This document shows, one piece after another, positions 1 through 6,336 of a stretch of 9,582 bases of DNA (its first letter is position 1; each line of letters begins with the position of its first letter). Origin of the DNA: Flavobacteriales bacterium UBA5869 (lineage in GTDB: Bacteria > Bacteroidota > Bacteroidia > Flavobacteriales_D > Crocinitomicaceae); the NCBI GenBank assembly GCA_002432565.1, contig DJFP01000005.1, positions 5,900 through 15,481 on the forward strand, given 5' to 3'. Below the pieces are notes generated by a model. That model was not told the origin of the DNA. It was given only the letters and a program-made list of their open reading frames with translations, and did not search any database. The position numbers and the translations under genes were made by a program.

Positions 1-974
1 TAAAAGCGAAACTTCCACCTGAAACTTCACTGGGTAAGTTGTTGATGGATGATTTGGAGTTGTCACGGGATTCTGCTTATCGAAGAGCCCGTGGTGAAAC
101 GGCATTGAAACCGGAGGAAATCAACCTGCTTTGTCAAAAGTACGATTTGTCGATCGATAAAATTATTGGTGTTTCGGGGAAAAGCGTGACTTTTCAATAT
201 AACCCGATCCAGCGTTCGGAATTTTCTTTCGAGACTTATCTGAACGGGATCATGGACGGTTTTAAACGGATGGTTGCCCAGCGCACACAAGAGCTCTATA
301 TGTCAAACCTGGATTTGATTATCTTCCAGTTATTGAATTCTCCGGCTCTCTTACGATTTAAGTTGTTGTATTTCGGGAAATGTTATTTGAAGCTTGGGCA
401 GTTGGAGAACGTCAAATTCCACAAAGGATGGAAAGGCGATATTTCCGATGAACAGCTGCAGCAGATGGCTAATTTCTATATTCGCGTAAAATCAACAGAA
501 GTGATTGGTTACGATGCCGGAAAAGGATTGATACGGGAAATAGTGTCGTTCTATGAGCTGGGGTATTTTGAAACACCTGAAGATGCTCTTTTCCTGATCG
601 ATGAGGTTGCCGACCTGGTAGAACATATCAAAAAACAGGCAGAGATCGGGCGGAAATTTATCAAAGGCCAGCCTGTAATTACGGAAGCAGACAATTTTCA
701 CTTATACCTCCATCAAACCTATATCCAGGATAATACGATCATTTCGGAAACAAATGCTTACCGAATGCTCTATATCACACACAATATGTTGAATTATCTA
801 TTCACAATCGACCAGGATTATGTCAATAAATCTTTTGCCGTTTTTCATTCGATGCTGAAAAGCTGTGTGAAGATCTCCGAAGAAAATCAACGCCAGAGAA
901 ACGCTTACTTTGAAAGTCTCGGGCAGTTTATCTCCAAAGCCAGGATCCGCATCGAAGGAACAGAATTATTTTAA
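1..974 (+). CDS. Helix-turn-helix transcriptional regulator, 5'-truncated by the window edge
   Basis: The reading frame is open from base 3 to the TAA at 972-974. TTG/ATG codons exist at 39-47, but the residues before them (encoded by 15-38, reading PPETSLGK) fit the first helix of the same domain, so the true start is probably outside the window. Bases 27-160 encode an XRE-like HTH: a first helix ending LLMDDLEL, then the turn and recognition helix SRDSAYRRARGE, then KPEEINLLCQKYDLSID. This DSAYRR.RGE pattern is typical of Bacteroidota HTH regulators. The remaining roughly 270 residues are mostly helical, soluble, without membrane segments, and match no domain I can name. They could be a ligand-sensing or dimerisation region. 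The gene lies upstream of, and in the same direction as, the ECF sigma operon. The 152-bp gap with its own candidate promoter suggests separate transcription. The regulator assignment is fairly firm; its target and signal are unknown. Confidence 0.75.
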   Translation, partial: KAKLPPETSLGKLLMDDLELSRDSAYRRARGETALKPEEINLLCQKYDLSIDKIIGVSGKSVTFQYNPIQRSEFSFETYLNGIMDGFKRMVAQRTQELYMSNLDLIIFQLLNSPALLRFKLLYFGKCYLKLGQLENVKFHKGWKGDISDEQLQQMANFYIRVKSTEVIGYDAGKGLIREIVSFYELGYFETPEDALFLIDEVADLVEHIKKQAEIGRKFIKGQPVITEADNFHLYLHQTYIQDNTIISETNAYRMLYITHNMLNYLFTIDQDYVNKSFAVFHSMLKSCVKISEENQRQRNAYFESLGQFISKARIRIEGTELF

Positions 975-989
975 TTTTTTTGGATTCCG

Positions 990-1019
990 GGCAACCTTTG
1001 ATTTTGGAAGGAGTAACTA
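990..1019 (+). promoter_or_regulatory. Candidate ECF sigma-type promoter of the sigma/anti-sigma operon
   Basis: GGCAACC (990-996) and GTAACTA (1013-1019) are separated by 16 bp and lie about 110 bp upstream of the sigma factor GTG. An AAC-containing -35 box is a general hallmark of ECF sigma promoters, and ECF factors commonly control their own operon. The match to any specific consensus is my judgement by eye. Autoregulation is inferred, not shown. Confidence 0.4.
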
Positions 1020-1126
1020 AGTCAGAATGATAAAAAAATTGAGAAGAAAAGTGTTTTTCTATTCGTTTGACCGATTTATTTCGTGAAGTATCAAAGCGGG
1101 TAAGGATGCGGAAAGGGAATTAACAA

Positions 1127-1666
1127 GTGCTGACCAAAGAAATTGAGGAACAATTTACAAAGGGCGATCGAAAGGCCTTCGATGCCGTGTATGCTGCATT
1201 TTCTGCGGCGATGTTTGCTCTGTGCCTGCGTTATACCCGTTGTTCCGATGATGCCCAGGATGTGCTTCAGGAAGCTTTCATAAGAATGTATAAAAGCTGT
1301 GATCAGTATTCGATGGACAAACCCCTTGCGGCCTGGATAAAAACAATTACTATAAATACAGCGTTATCCTACATTAAAAAGAATTACCGATTTGAACTGC
1401 ATGAGGATGACGATTTTTTTGATGAACAACAGGAGGTGCACTTCGATCCGGAGGACCAGGAAAATTTAAAGAACAAATTAATTAAAATCCTCAATGAACT
1501 GCCCGATGGTTACAGAACGGTCTTTAATCTTTTTGTAATCGACAATTTGACACATAAAGAAATAGCCGAGTATTTGTCTATTTCCGAAAGTACCAGTAAA
1601 ACCCAATACTTCAAAGCTAAGAAGATGATTCATAGCTTACTTGAAGTTTCAAACCAAAAAGCATGA
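1127..1666 (+). CDS. RNA polymerase ECF sigma factor (sigma-70 family)
   Basis: This 179-residue protein has the usual ECF layout. Sigma region 2 spans about residues 15-85, with CLRYTRCSDDAQDVLQEAFI in the core-RNAP-binding helix and WIKTITINTALSYIKK in the -10-recognition part. A short acidic linker follows (about 92-115), then region 4 at about 118-172 with the helix-turn-helix LTHKEIAEYLSISESTSKTQ that reads the -35 box. It should redirect RNA polymerase to a regulon controlled by its anti-sigma partner. The GTG start is forced: an in-frame TAA lies two codons upstream (1121-1123), and the next in-frame ATG would delete part of region 2. GAAAGGG upstream is at best a weak ribosome site. 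The stop overlaps the next gene by 4 bases (ATGA, 1663-1666), so the two are translationally coupled. The family is certain; the regulon is unknown. Confidence 0.93.
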   Translation: MLTKEIEEQFTKGDRKAFDAVYAAFSAAMFALCLRYTRCSDDAQDVLQEAFIRMYKSCDQYSMDKPLAAWIKTITINTALSYIKKNYRFELHEDDDFFDEQQEVHFDPEDQENLKNKLIKILNELPDGYRTVFNLFVIDNLTHKEIAEYLSISESTSKTQYFKAKKMIHSLLEVSNQKA

Positions 1667-3144
1667 CAGAGGACAATAACATAAATAAGTTGTTCCGGGA
1701 TGTCTTTGAGAATCTCGAAGTGACCCCTCCTGTTTCTGTGAAAATGGAAATTGACAAGCAGCTTGGGCCTAAAAGAAAGTTCCGATTTATCTTTTGGTGG
1801 CTTCCGGTATTGCTTTTGCTGTTGGGAGGAATTGCTTTTGCAGTGATCCGGAATGGCTCAAGCGAATCAGAAACAAATCAGTCCCGTGTTGTTTCGCGGT
1901 TCAACGATACATCTGTGGGGCAGGGTAGTTCGTCCTTAGATCAAGCATCAGAAAATTCACCGGCTTCGAATGTCTCTAAGTTGGACTGGAATGAAAAACA
2001 GAATGAGAATGAGTCTTCAGAGGAATTATCAGTAATTGTGGATCAAAGAGGAACAAAACAGCAGCTTACTTTGAAAAAGGGAAATACTGTTCGATCAAAT
2101 CAGAAAGAATCGGAAGAAAAAGGCGGTACATCGAAATCCGGAAAAATCAAAAAAAACGCTAAATCCGGGCAATCAACGAAAGGGACAAAAGGAGCTGTAT
2201 ACAGTATGTCGAAATCGGAAGGTTCAATAAGAAAAAATGATACTTCCGGAGACTCTAGGCAAAAGTCCGGTACTGGGCTGACAAATTTATCTGTTTCACC
2301 ACAAAACACAGAACCTGCAAATGTTAAATCAACAGAAAAAGAGGATACGGGGCTTCCGAAGGATAAATCTGTTAAGAATGAGCCTTCAGATTCCCTGCAA
2401 AAAGCAGACTCTTCAGCTACTGTTGCTAAAACAGATTCTTTATCAAAACCAATTGATGAAACGTCAAGAGTAAAACCTCCGAAGGATGAATCGAAGGCAA
2501 AAAAATGGATGGTAGAACTGTATGGAGGTCCGCGTTTCGGAGCGAAAACTTCAAAAACCGATTTTGCTTTAAAAGAAGCAGCGTCTTACCAGATTGGTTT
2601 AGGTTTTTCAAGAAACCTGGAATTAGGGCCCTTGAAATACCTAACGCTTGACAGTGAATATGGTTCGGGAAAGGAATCGTATAAAAAGAATATCGCAACA
2701 AACACGGTCTATTTTGTAGGAATTGACTCCATTCCATATTTTGATACGATCACAGATACGATTCCGGCAGGTTATACTTATTACAATGATTACGATACCA
2801 CTACAAGTACCATCGAGAATACGCAAAATTCAACCATTACGAGGTTTGCATTCGGGTTGAAGGCACAGTTCAATTTCAATTTGGGTGCAGGATTTGGATT
2901 GGCGGTTATACCCGGCTATTACTATTCCATGAATAAATTTAAATTTTCAGACAGCGGGAGTGTTTCCACCTCCAGTTCTCAAATCCTTTTAGGACTGGGT
3001 GTTTACTACGATTGGAACCGTTTCCGGTTCAGGGTCGGGTTGGATACGCGCTATGAACTTATGAGGAAGAACGATAACTTATTCATAGATCGTAGAAAGT
3101 CCTTGTTGTTCCTGCCGCAATTCGGGATTGCCTTTAAGTTTTAA
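1663..3144 (+). CDS. Putative dual-membrane-spanning anti-sigma factor: cytoplasmic anti-sigma-like N-terminus, one TM helix, long linker, C-terminal outer-membrane beta-barrel
   Basis: Residues 1-40 form a short, likely cytoplasmic segment (LFRDVFENLEVTPPVSVKME) of a kind found at the N-terminus of Bacteroidota anti-sigma-like proteins next to ECF genes. Residues 42-63 (start FIFWWLPVLLLLLGG) are one hydrophobic helix preceded by KRKFR, which predicts N-in topology. Residues 64-279 are low-complexity, rich in Ser, Lys, Glu, Thr and Asn, with almost no hydrophobic clusters, as expected of a periplasmic tether. Residues 280-493 alternate polar and aromatic residues in amphipathic strands and end in LPQFGIAFKF, a C-terminal phenylalanine signal typical of outer-membrane barrels; about eight strands seem possible. 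There is no cleavable signal peptide. The 4-base overlap with the ECF gene marks it as the cognate regulator. I recall dual-membrane-spanning anti-sigma factors being described in Bacteroides thetaiotaomicron, and this architecture matches. It could alternatively be proteolysed between the domains. Its 3' end overlaps xerD by 4 bases. Confidence 0.8.
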   Translation: MTEDNNINKLFRDVFENLEVTPPVSVKMEIDKQLGPKRKFRFIFWWLPVLLLLLGGIAFAVIRNGSSESETNQSRVVSRFNDTSVGQGSSSLDQASENSPASNVSKLDWNEKQNENESSEELSVIVDQRGTKQQLTLKKGNTVRSNQKESEEKGGTSKSGKIKKNAKSGQSTKGTKGAVYSMSKSEGSIRKNDTSGDSRQKSGTGLTNLSVSPQNTEPANVKSTEKEDTGLPKDKSVKNEPSDSLQKADSSATVAKTDSLSKPIDETSRVKPPKDESKAKKWMVELYGGPRFGAKTSKTDFALKEAASYQIGLGFSRNLELGPLKYLTLDSEYGSGKESYKKNIATNTVYFVGIDSIPYFDTITDTIPAGYTYYNDYDTTTSTIENTQNSTITRFAFGLKAQFNFNLGAGFGLAVIPGYYYSMNKFKFSDSGSVSTSSSQILLGLGVYYDWNRFRFRVGLDTRYELMRKNDNLFIDRRKSLLFLPQFGIAFKF

Positions 3145-4046
3145 TTGATTGTATTCCGCGGATGGTAAGTCAAAATAGCATCCCGCAGAAAACGCTGGTC
3201 CAGGTGCGTATAAATTTCAGTTGTCGTAATGTTCTCGTGTCCGAGCATGTCCTGAACAGCGCGTAAATTCGCACCGCCTTCAATTAAATGCGTTGCAAAC
3301 GAATGCCGGAAAGTATGCGGACTGATCGTTTTTCTTATCCCGGCTGTTTCAGCTAAACGCTTTATAATGGTAAAGATCATCACACGCGTTAACTGCGCGC
3401 CGCGCCGGTTCAGGAATACAATCGCTTCACTTCCTTTTTTTACCGGAACATTTCCCCGGTCGTTTTCCGCGTATAAGGTCACTTCTTCCACCACGCTTGG
3501 ACTCACTGGTACCAAACGTTCTTTATTCCCTTTACCAATTACGCGGATAAAACCTTCGTCGAAAAAACAGTCTTCGAAACGCAGGGAAACCAGCTCGCTC
3601 ACACGCAATCCACAGCTGTAAAGCGTTTCCAAAATAGCTTTATTCCGCTGACCTTCATTTGAGCTTAGATCTATCGCGTCAATCATGGCGTCAATTTCTT
3701 CGATTGTCAACACTTCGGGCAATTTCCTGCCGACTTTCGGGAGTTCCAAACTTTCCGAAGGATCATCTTTCCGGATATCTTCCTGGAGCAGGAAATCAAA
3801 AAACTGCTTCCAGCCGCTGATAATGCGCGCCTGCGAACGCGCACTTAATCCCATGTCGTACAATTCAGCAATGAACTGTTTTAAATGTCCCGTTTGAATG
3901 TGCTCGGGAGAAAGTGTGTAAGATTCGCAAAAGTCACGTAACTTAGCAATGTCTTGTTGATAGGCGAAAATGGAATTTTCAGCCAGGCTTCGTTCAATCT
4001 TCAGGTAATGAACAAATTGTTTAATAATACGTTCCCAATTTTTCAA
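3141..4046 (-). CDS. xerD: Site-specific tyrosine recombinase XerD
   Basis: XerC/XerD recombinases resolve chromosome dimers at dif near the division septum. The 301-residue length is normal. The N-terminal core-binding (SAM-like) domain covers about 1-95 (FVHYLKIERSLAENSIFAYQ), and the catalytic domain about 110-295. The catalytic set is complete: R148 (CGLRVSEL), K172 (GKGNKER), H244 and R247 (HTFRH), H270 (MLGH) and the nucleophile Y279 (IYTH). As I recall them, these positions match E. coli XerD number for number, supporting a housekeeping Xer protein rather than a phage integrase. Bacteroidota often carry two Xer-like genes, so XerC is possible. The start is TTG at 4046: the frame runs only a few codons further upstream before a stop and contains no ATG. 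That start abuts the start of aroQ on the other strand, so its promoter must lie inside aroQ. No att site or phage gene is nearby. Confidence 0.92.
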   Translation of the reverse strand: MKNWERIIKQFVHYLKIERSLAENSIFAYQQDIAKLRDFCESYTLSPEHIQTGHLKQFIAELYDMGLSARSQARIISGWKQFFDFLLQEDIRKDDPSESLELPKVGRKLPEVLTIEEIDAMIDAIDLSSNEGQRNKAILETLYSCGLRVSELVSLRFEDCFFDEGFIRVIGKGNKERLVPVSPSVVEEVTLYAENDRGNVPVKKGSEAIVFLNRRGAQLTRVMIFTIIKRLAETAGIRKTISPHTFRHSFATHLIEGGANLRAVQDMLGHENITTTEIYTHLDQRFLRDAILTYHPRNTIN

Positions 4047-4480
4047 TGATGCGCATTCTAATTCTCAATGGCCCGAATTTAAATCTTTTAGGAACACGTG
4101 AGCCTGAAATTTACGGAAATCGTACCTTTTTACAGGTTTTGGAAGAGCTGAAGAAGCATTTTTCGGGAGAGATCGAATACATTCAAAGCAATGTAGAAGG
4201 TGAACTGATCAATGCGCTTCACGAATCAAAGCACGACGGAATTATCTTGAATGCAGGAGGTTACACGCACACAAGCATTGCAATCCGAGATGCGATTGCG
4301 GGAATTGAAATACCGGTAGTAGAAGTACACATCAGCAACCTGGCCCAGCGCGAAGAATTCCGCCACAATTCGTTCATTACAGCTGTTTGCGCGGGTTCTA
4401 TCATGGGATTCGGCATGGATGGTTACCGCCTGGCTTTGGAGTGGTTTAACGGGAATCAACGGGGCAAGATTGGGTATTGA
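4046..4480 (+). CDS. aroQ: Type II 3-dehydroquinate dehydratase (shikimate pathway)
   Basis: This cytoplasmic enzyme converts 3-dehydroquinate to 3-dehydroshikimate, the third step of the shikimate pathway to aromatic amino acids, and normally forms a dodecamer. The 144 residues are the family length. Visible signatures are ILNGPNLNLLGTREPEIYG at the N-terminus (flexible-loop R18 and catalytic Y23), ILNAGGYTHTSIAIRDA (N69, H75), and EVHISN...REEFRH (H95, R106, substrate and catalytic contacts). Two consecutive ATG codons occur (4046 and 4049). The second gives the more usual MRILILNGPN start, so the gene may really begin at 4049. It is divergent from xerD with effectively zero intergenic bases, so any promoter lies within the xerD coding sequence. 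The function is secure. Confidence 0.95.
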   Translation: MMRILILNGPNLNLLGTREPEIYGNRTFLQVLEELKKHFSGEIEYIQSNVEGELINALHESKHDGIILNAGGYTHTSIAIRDAIAGIEIPVVEVHISNLAQREEFRHNSFITAVCAGSIMGFGMDGYRLALEWFNGNQRGKIGY

Positions 4481-4485
4481 TTTTG

Positions 4486-4627
4486 TCCTCCCCCTTGGTC
4501 CCCTCTGACTTTAAATCCATTTTCAATAGAAAAGATTTAAACCAATAAAAATTATACCAAGCATCAGATTTCAAACATTCGAAGTGTGATCTTAATTCCC
4601 CCTTCGGAGGGGGACAAAGGGGGAGGA
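4486..4627. repeat. GC-rich inverted repeats bounding a roughly 140-bp element (REP- or MITE-like)
   Basis: The left arm at 4486-4503 (TCCTCCCCCTTGGTCCCC) pairs with the right arm at 4610-4627 with one mismatch in 18. The right arm also sits on its own compact hairpin, CCCCCT at 4598-4603 against AGGGGG at 4608-4613 with a TCGG loop. The left copy looks like a degraded inverted copy of the whole right unit. The C/G-run composition stands out sharply from the AT-rich DNA between the arms. Similar C-run/G-run palindromes are scattered between genes in Bacteroidota genomes, to my recollection. No coding capacity or target-site duplication is evident. Confidence 0.6.
4510..4541. terminator. Strong AT-rich hairpin, possible bidirectional terminator between convergent genes
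   Basis: TTTAAATC (4510-4517) pairs perfectly with GATTTAAA (4534-4541). Inside it, TTTTC (4520-4524) pairs with GAAAA (4529-4533) around an AATA loop, giving 13 base pairs with only a two-base CA bulge. It lies 30 bp after the aroQ stop and about 130 bp past the end of the opposing DUF1304 operon. No clear T-tract follows on either strand, so function as an intrinsic terminator is uncertain. Confidence 0.4.
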
Positions 4628-4670
4628 AGTAATTTGCGCTCCCAAGGATCGGTAAAAAGCTCAGGTCAGT

Positions 4671-5492
4671 CTATTTAACCGGTTCGAATTGGATTGTCTT
4701 TTCCGAACGAATAAAAGGAGCGTCAGCAAGGCGGTTTTCGGTTTCCAGTGTCAGCAATCTTCCCAGGCCTAATGCGATTATCCGGTTGATGCTGTCATTG
4801 TTGGTATGAAGAATACTGAAGTTCCTCCAGGTAATTGAATGGCGGTAGATTTCCCCGATTCCTTCAACATAACCTTTGTTGAGATCACCGTCCATCGGCG
4901 CGTAGTGCTGGTTTGTAACAAGTGAAACGCCGACACCCTTTCCATTTACATCATCAATAAAACCAAGTCCTATCAACGAATCCTTATCGTTCTTTTTCAA
5001 AATTTCGGTTCTGGAAACAGTGTCCATTTTTCCTCTTTTGTCATTGGGCATATAAAAATAAGTCAGTCTTTCCTTCAGGTGGTCACACTTGCCTTCGCAT
5101 TTCGAGTGCGGCTTTCCGTCATGTGTTCCCTGGGAAAATACCAGTAAGGTAATTCCAATCAAAGCCGGCAAGGCCTGCACGAAAAAGATCTTTTTGTCTG
5201 CCGTTGCTGCTCCGTATATTCCTGCAACGGAAACACAGACCAGGAAGAACATGCTGACGTTGAAGCGCCATTCCGGGTTACAGATAAAGAACGTCCAGAT
5301 CAATCCAGCCGCTAAAAAACCGTTATACAATCCCTGGTTGGCTGCCAGAGCTTTTGTTTTCGGGAACAAGTCCTTTTCAAAATTCTTGAAAGTTTTTGGT
5401 CCTTTGGTTGTCCAGGCAAACATTTCGAGCCACATCACATACACGTGAAAAAGAGCCACCATTCCGATTACAATTTTAATAGCGATTTCCAT
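4671..5492 (-). CDS. DUF1304 membrane protein with C-terminal extension (paralogue B)
   Basis: The first 120 residues are a DUF1304 domain with four predicted membrane helices (about 3-22, 53-72, 79-97, 102-120). Family-like features are HVYVMWLEMFAW and the loop KALAANQGLYNGFLAAGL. The function of DUF1304 is not known to me. Residues 121-273 form an extra hydrophilic domain, beginning with a His/Cys cluster (HDGKPHSKCEGKCDH, about 124-138). The start at 5492 is chosen because it aligns exactly with the MEIAIKI start of the neighbouring paralogue; an in-frame ATG at 5510 would add six residues (MINFKT). It is the last gene of the minus-strand set, 46 bp after paralogue A. Its N-terminal domain is about 85% identical to A, but its C-terminal domain aligns only weakly, for example NFSILHTNNDSINRIIALGL here against NYVLLRTTDKDLSSVISLAL there. 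The domain assignment is good; the role is unknown. Confidence 0.82.
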   Translation of the reverse strand: MEIAIKIVIGMVALFHVYVMWLEMFAWTTKGPKTFKNFEKDLFPKTKALAANQGLYNGFLAAGLIWTFFICNPEWRFNVSMFFLVCVSVAGIYGAATADKKIFFVQALPALIGITLLVFSQGTHDGKPHSKCEGKCDHLKERLTYFYMPNDKRGKMDTVSRTEILKKNDKDSLIGLGFIDDVNGKGVGVSLVTNQHYAPMDGDLNKGYVEGIGEIYRHSITWRNFSILHTNNDSINRIIALGLGRLLTLETENRLADAPFIRSEKTIQFEPVK

Positions 5493-5538
5493 AGTTTTAA
5501 AGTTTATCATTGAATATCAATTTGACTTAATTGGTGGT

Positions 5539-6333
5539 CTATCGTTGATTCCGGAGTATTTTTTCCACGACATACTTTTTATATTTCAGAATATTGACCA
5601 GTGCCAGCGAAATAACTGAACTCAAATCTTTATCAGTAGTTCTGAGTAGAACATAATTCTCCATCCGTGGGTTTTCGGAGTAGATCACACCATGATCATT
5701 TAAAGTGACCTTGAATGCTTCTCTGTTCCCGATAGCATATTGCGAAGGTCCGTAAAATTCCAATTTGTTTGATCTTTCCAGTTCATCAGTGAAAGTTACT
5801 GATAAGAACAATGAGTCTGAAAAATCAGCTTTGTTATTAGTGTATACAGGAAAAGGATCACTTAGTTTTCTTCCTTTGGAATCGATAAGGTATACCAATC
5901 GATTGTCGAATTTTGGGTTTAGTTTCTTAGTAATTGACAGGGAATTTTTTTCAGTGTTTATTTCCTTCTCCAAAAAGAAAAGTAGTAGGGCGATCCCGGC
6001 CAAAGCAGGAAATGCCTGTACGAAAAAGATCTTTTTGTCTGCTGTTAATGCTCCGTAAATCCCGGCTGCAGAAACACAGACCAGGAAGAAGAGTTGTACT
6101 TTAAATTGTGTTTCCGGATTGGACAGAAAAAAAGACCAGATCAATCCAGCCGCTAAAAAACCGTTATACAATCCCTGGTTGGCTGCCAGAGCTTTTGTTT
6201 TCGGGAAAAGATCTTTTTCAAAATTCTTGAAGGTTTTTGGTCCTTGGGTGGTCCAGGCAAACATCTCCAACCACATCACATATACATGAAAAAGAGCGAC
6301 AATTCCGATGATAATTTTAATAGCAATTTCCAT
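5539..6333 (-). CDS. DUF1304 membrane protein with C-terminal extension (paralogue A)
   Basis: This 264-residue protein has the same layout as its downstream neighbour: a four-helix DUF1304 domain at 1-120 (HVYVMWLEMFAW, KALAANQGLYNGF, TADKKIFFVQAFPALAG) followed by a soluble domain at about 121-264 that I do not recognise. Typical DUF1304 proteins consist of little more than the membrane domain, so the extension is unusual. It lacks the His/Cys cluster of paralogue B. The ATG at 6333 lies only 3 bp after the methyltransferase stop (6337-6339), which implies co-transcription and probably translational coupling. The first 66 residues differ from paralogue B at only three positions, and a stretch of 72 bp is identical in DNA (6136-6207 here, 5295-5366 there). 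This suggests recent duplication or gene conversion limited to the membrane domain. Confidence 0.82.
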   Translation of the reverse strand: MEIAIKIIIGIVALFHVYVMWLEMFAWTTQGPKTFKNFEKDLFPKTKALAANQGLYNGFLAAGLIWSFFLSNPETQFKVQLFFLVCVSAAGIYGALTADKKIFFVQAFPALAGIALLLFFLEKEINTEKNSLSITKKLNPKFDNRLVYLIDSKGRKLSDPFPVYTNNKADFSDSLFLSVTFTDELERSNKLEFYGPSQYAIGNREAFKVTLNDHGVIYSENPRMENYVLLRTTDKDLSSVISLALVNILKYKKYVVEKILRNQR

Positions 6334-6336
6334 TCG

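Noticed and set aside
39..47. TTG/ATG codons near the left edge as the true start of the HTH regulator
   Set aside because: The frame stays open to the window edge, and the residues just upstream fit the first HTH helix, so the gene most likely begins outside the window.
2100..2309. 69-codon minus-strand open frame
   Set aside because: It is antisense to the low-complexity linker; the open frame is a by-product of its skewed codon composition.
3141..4046. Tyrosine recombinase as the integrase of a mobile island or prophage
   Set aside because: Catalytic residue positions match the housekeeping XerD pattern, the neighbour is aroQ, and no att repeats, tRNA or phage genes are visible.
5089..5448. 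119-codon plus-strand open frame
   Set aside because: It is antisense to the conserved DUF1304 B membrane domain, lacks a recognisable domain and is best explained as a shadow of that gene.
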